Assembly: GCF_022429565.1 (NCBI RefSeq)
Contig: NZ_CP092487.1
Location: forward strand, 3,180,001 to 3,244,000
Source: Lutibacter sp. A64
GTDB lineage: Bacteria; Bacteroidota; Bacteroidia; Flavobacteriales; Flavobacteriaceae
Direction of reading: 5' to 3'
Length of the DNA: 64,000 nucleotides
The notes under the pieces are model-generated. The model was not told the origin of the DNA, searched no databases, and worked only from the letters and a program-made list of their open reading frames with translations. Each line of letters opens with the position of its first letter. Position 1 is the stretch's first letter. Below are positions 63,001 to 64,000 of this stretch, in pieces. Both the position numbers and the translations under genes were made by a program.

Positions 63001-64000
63001 TTAAATTTCTCTAGTAATTTTTATATAATAAGCACCCCAGTCTATTTCTTCTCGATTGGTAAACCAAGCACTCATAGTTGTTTTTCCTTTTGTAAAATTT
63101 CCTTTGAAAGTAACGGATTTATCATTTGGTAATACTTCTTTAGTTTCTTTCCAAGCTCCAATTTTAAGCGTACCTTTTGTAAAGTTTTTAGCAATACCTT
63201 TACTTATAGCTCCAGTTGAAATAGTTTTTTCTCGTCCGTCTATACCAGAGTTAATAGCTAAATCAGATTCAAAAGGCCATCTACTAATTTCAATTTTATA
63301 CGCACCGCTTTGTTCAAAAGCTACAATAAACGTTCCTCCATATGGGTTGTGTTTTCCAGATCTAATAAAGTTTTGGTTCCAAGGTATTTTTGAATCACTA
63401 ATATGTTCGTCGTGGCATGTTATTGTAATGGGGTTTTGTTTATCCGAGCCCACAATAATAACAGGGTATTGGTTGAATTCTTCAGATACGGAGTCCCACC
63501 ATTCATTGTAGTAACCTCTCATTTTATTTACAACCTCCGGTTGTTCGTTTGCAAGATTTTTGGTTTGTGCTGGATCTGTGGAGATATCATATAGTTCTTT
63601 ACCGTTAATTAAGCGCATTTTGTTAGACATTACAGCGCTTTTTCTCCATTTTATAGGTTCTTGAAGGCGTTGAGAGTCTGTTATTACATAATCTCTGTTA
63701 AGTGTTGCGTTTTTATTAAAAAATAAAGGAGATATATCCGTTCCATCAAGTTTTAAATCTGGTAAATCTAGTTGACATAAAGAAGCTAGCGTAGGTAAAA
63801 TATCTATATTAGCAGTAAGTGCATCAATATCTAATCCTCCTTCAATTTTTCCATTTGGATAGCGAATAAAAAATGGGACTCTGTGACCGCCATCATATTC
63901 ACTGTTTTTTGTTCCTTTCATTCCAGCATTAAAGCCATATAGTTTGCCATTAACAGATCTGTAACCAGAGGCTGTGCCATTATCTGTCATAAATATAACG
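63001..64000 (-). CDS. Sulfatase, C-terminal part (5' end beyond the window)
   Basis: The frame is open past the window edge (VIFMTDNG at the start), so the ATG at 63990 is internal. Seen: TDNGTASGYR, GHRVPFFIRYPNGKIEGG, DILPTLASLC, ELYDISTDPAQTKNLANEQPE, the C-terminal half of a formylglycine-type arylsulfatase. The Cys/Ser nucleophile motif lies outside. An extra beta-domain (about 190-329) follows. Such enzymes remove sulfate from marine polysaccharides. Confidence 0.85.
   Translation of the reverse strand, partial: VIFMTDNGTASGYRSVNGKLYGFNAGMKGTKNSEYDGGHRVPFFIRYPNGKIEGGLDIDALTANIDILPTLASLCQLDLPDLKLDGTDISPLFFNKNATLNRDYVITDSQRLQEPIKWRKSAVMSNKMRLINGKELYDISTDPAQTKNLANEQPEVVNKMRGYYNEWWDSVSEEFNQYPVIIVGSDKQNPITITCHDEHISDSKIPWNQNFIRSGKHNPYGGTFIVAFEQSGAYKIEISRWPFESDLAINSGIDGREKTISTGAISKGIAKNFTKGTLKIGAWKETKEVLPNDKSVTFKGNFTKGKTTMSAWFTNREEIDWGAYYIKITREI

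Noticed and set aside
58743..64000. Complete polysaccharide utilisation locus around the glycosidase and sulfatase
   Set aside because: No SusC/SusD pair lies between them and pseudogenes and an IS separate them; the part beyond the window is unknown.

Overview
The window is A+T-rich chromosomal DNA from a member of the Bacteroidota, most likely a marine Flavobacteriaceae. Evidence: a SprE/PorW-type gliding/type IX secretion lipoprotein, TonB-dependent receptors with carboxypeptidase-like N-terminal domains, DUF4292, DUF5687 and a bactofilin beside an F0F1 operon lacking beta and epsilon genes. Promoters carry the Bacteroidota -7 element TAnnTTTG, and Shine-Dalgarno sequences are not obvious. 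No tRNA, rRNA or CRISPR array was seen.

Layout. 0-1.4 kb: the end of lemA and two TPM-domain genes. 1.5-4.3 kb: an outer-membrane beta-barrel receptor. 4.4-7.3 kb: a sulfur/thiol group (rhodanese broken by an in-frame TAG, ArsR regulator, TauE/SafE exporter, two thioredoxin-fold proteins). 7.5-14.8 kb: GreA/GreB-like factor, radical SAM protein, a TetR-SDR-metallo-hydrolase group with matching operator-like palindromes, then an EnvC-like protein, DUF4292 lipoprotein and TPR protein. 15-23.7 kb: ABC-F protein, PepSY protein, LysE exporter, ferredoxin reductase, and a PadR-led ABC exporter operon. 23.8-32.2 kb: sprE, bactofilin, AtpZ, small membrane protein and atpBEFHAG, with perfect hairpins after atpE and atpA. 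32.3-37.3 kb: two lipoproteins, an SDR, an AlbA_2-type protein and dGTPase.

37.3-52.8 kb is a phosphate-acquisition island: a stand-alone carboxypeptidase-like domain protein, a beta-helix-like lipoprotein with a TonB receptor, a small MORN-like protein, an OprO/P-type porin, pstSCAB-phoU, a Na/Pi cotransporter and a PiT transporter. Seven promoters here share one layout: five-base repeats close to TTAAC at 11-bp period, ending 14 bp (15 in one) before a TTTG -7 core. I read this as the flavobacterial Pho box. It links the uncharacterised receptor, lipoprotein, stand-alone domain and MORN-like protein to phosphate starvation. This is the best candidate for a little-described system in the window.

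52.9-59.7 kb: a GNAT/YoaP-UPF0158-CPBP operon, ilvD, a DoxD/DoxA fusion, an unknown small protein and a glycosidase-like lipoprotein. 59.9-63 kb is decaying: an MFS pseudogene with three lesions, and an AraC-type regulator pseudogene split by an IS3-family element whose removal restores the reading frame exactly. The window ends inside a sulfatase gene on the minus strand.
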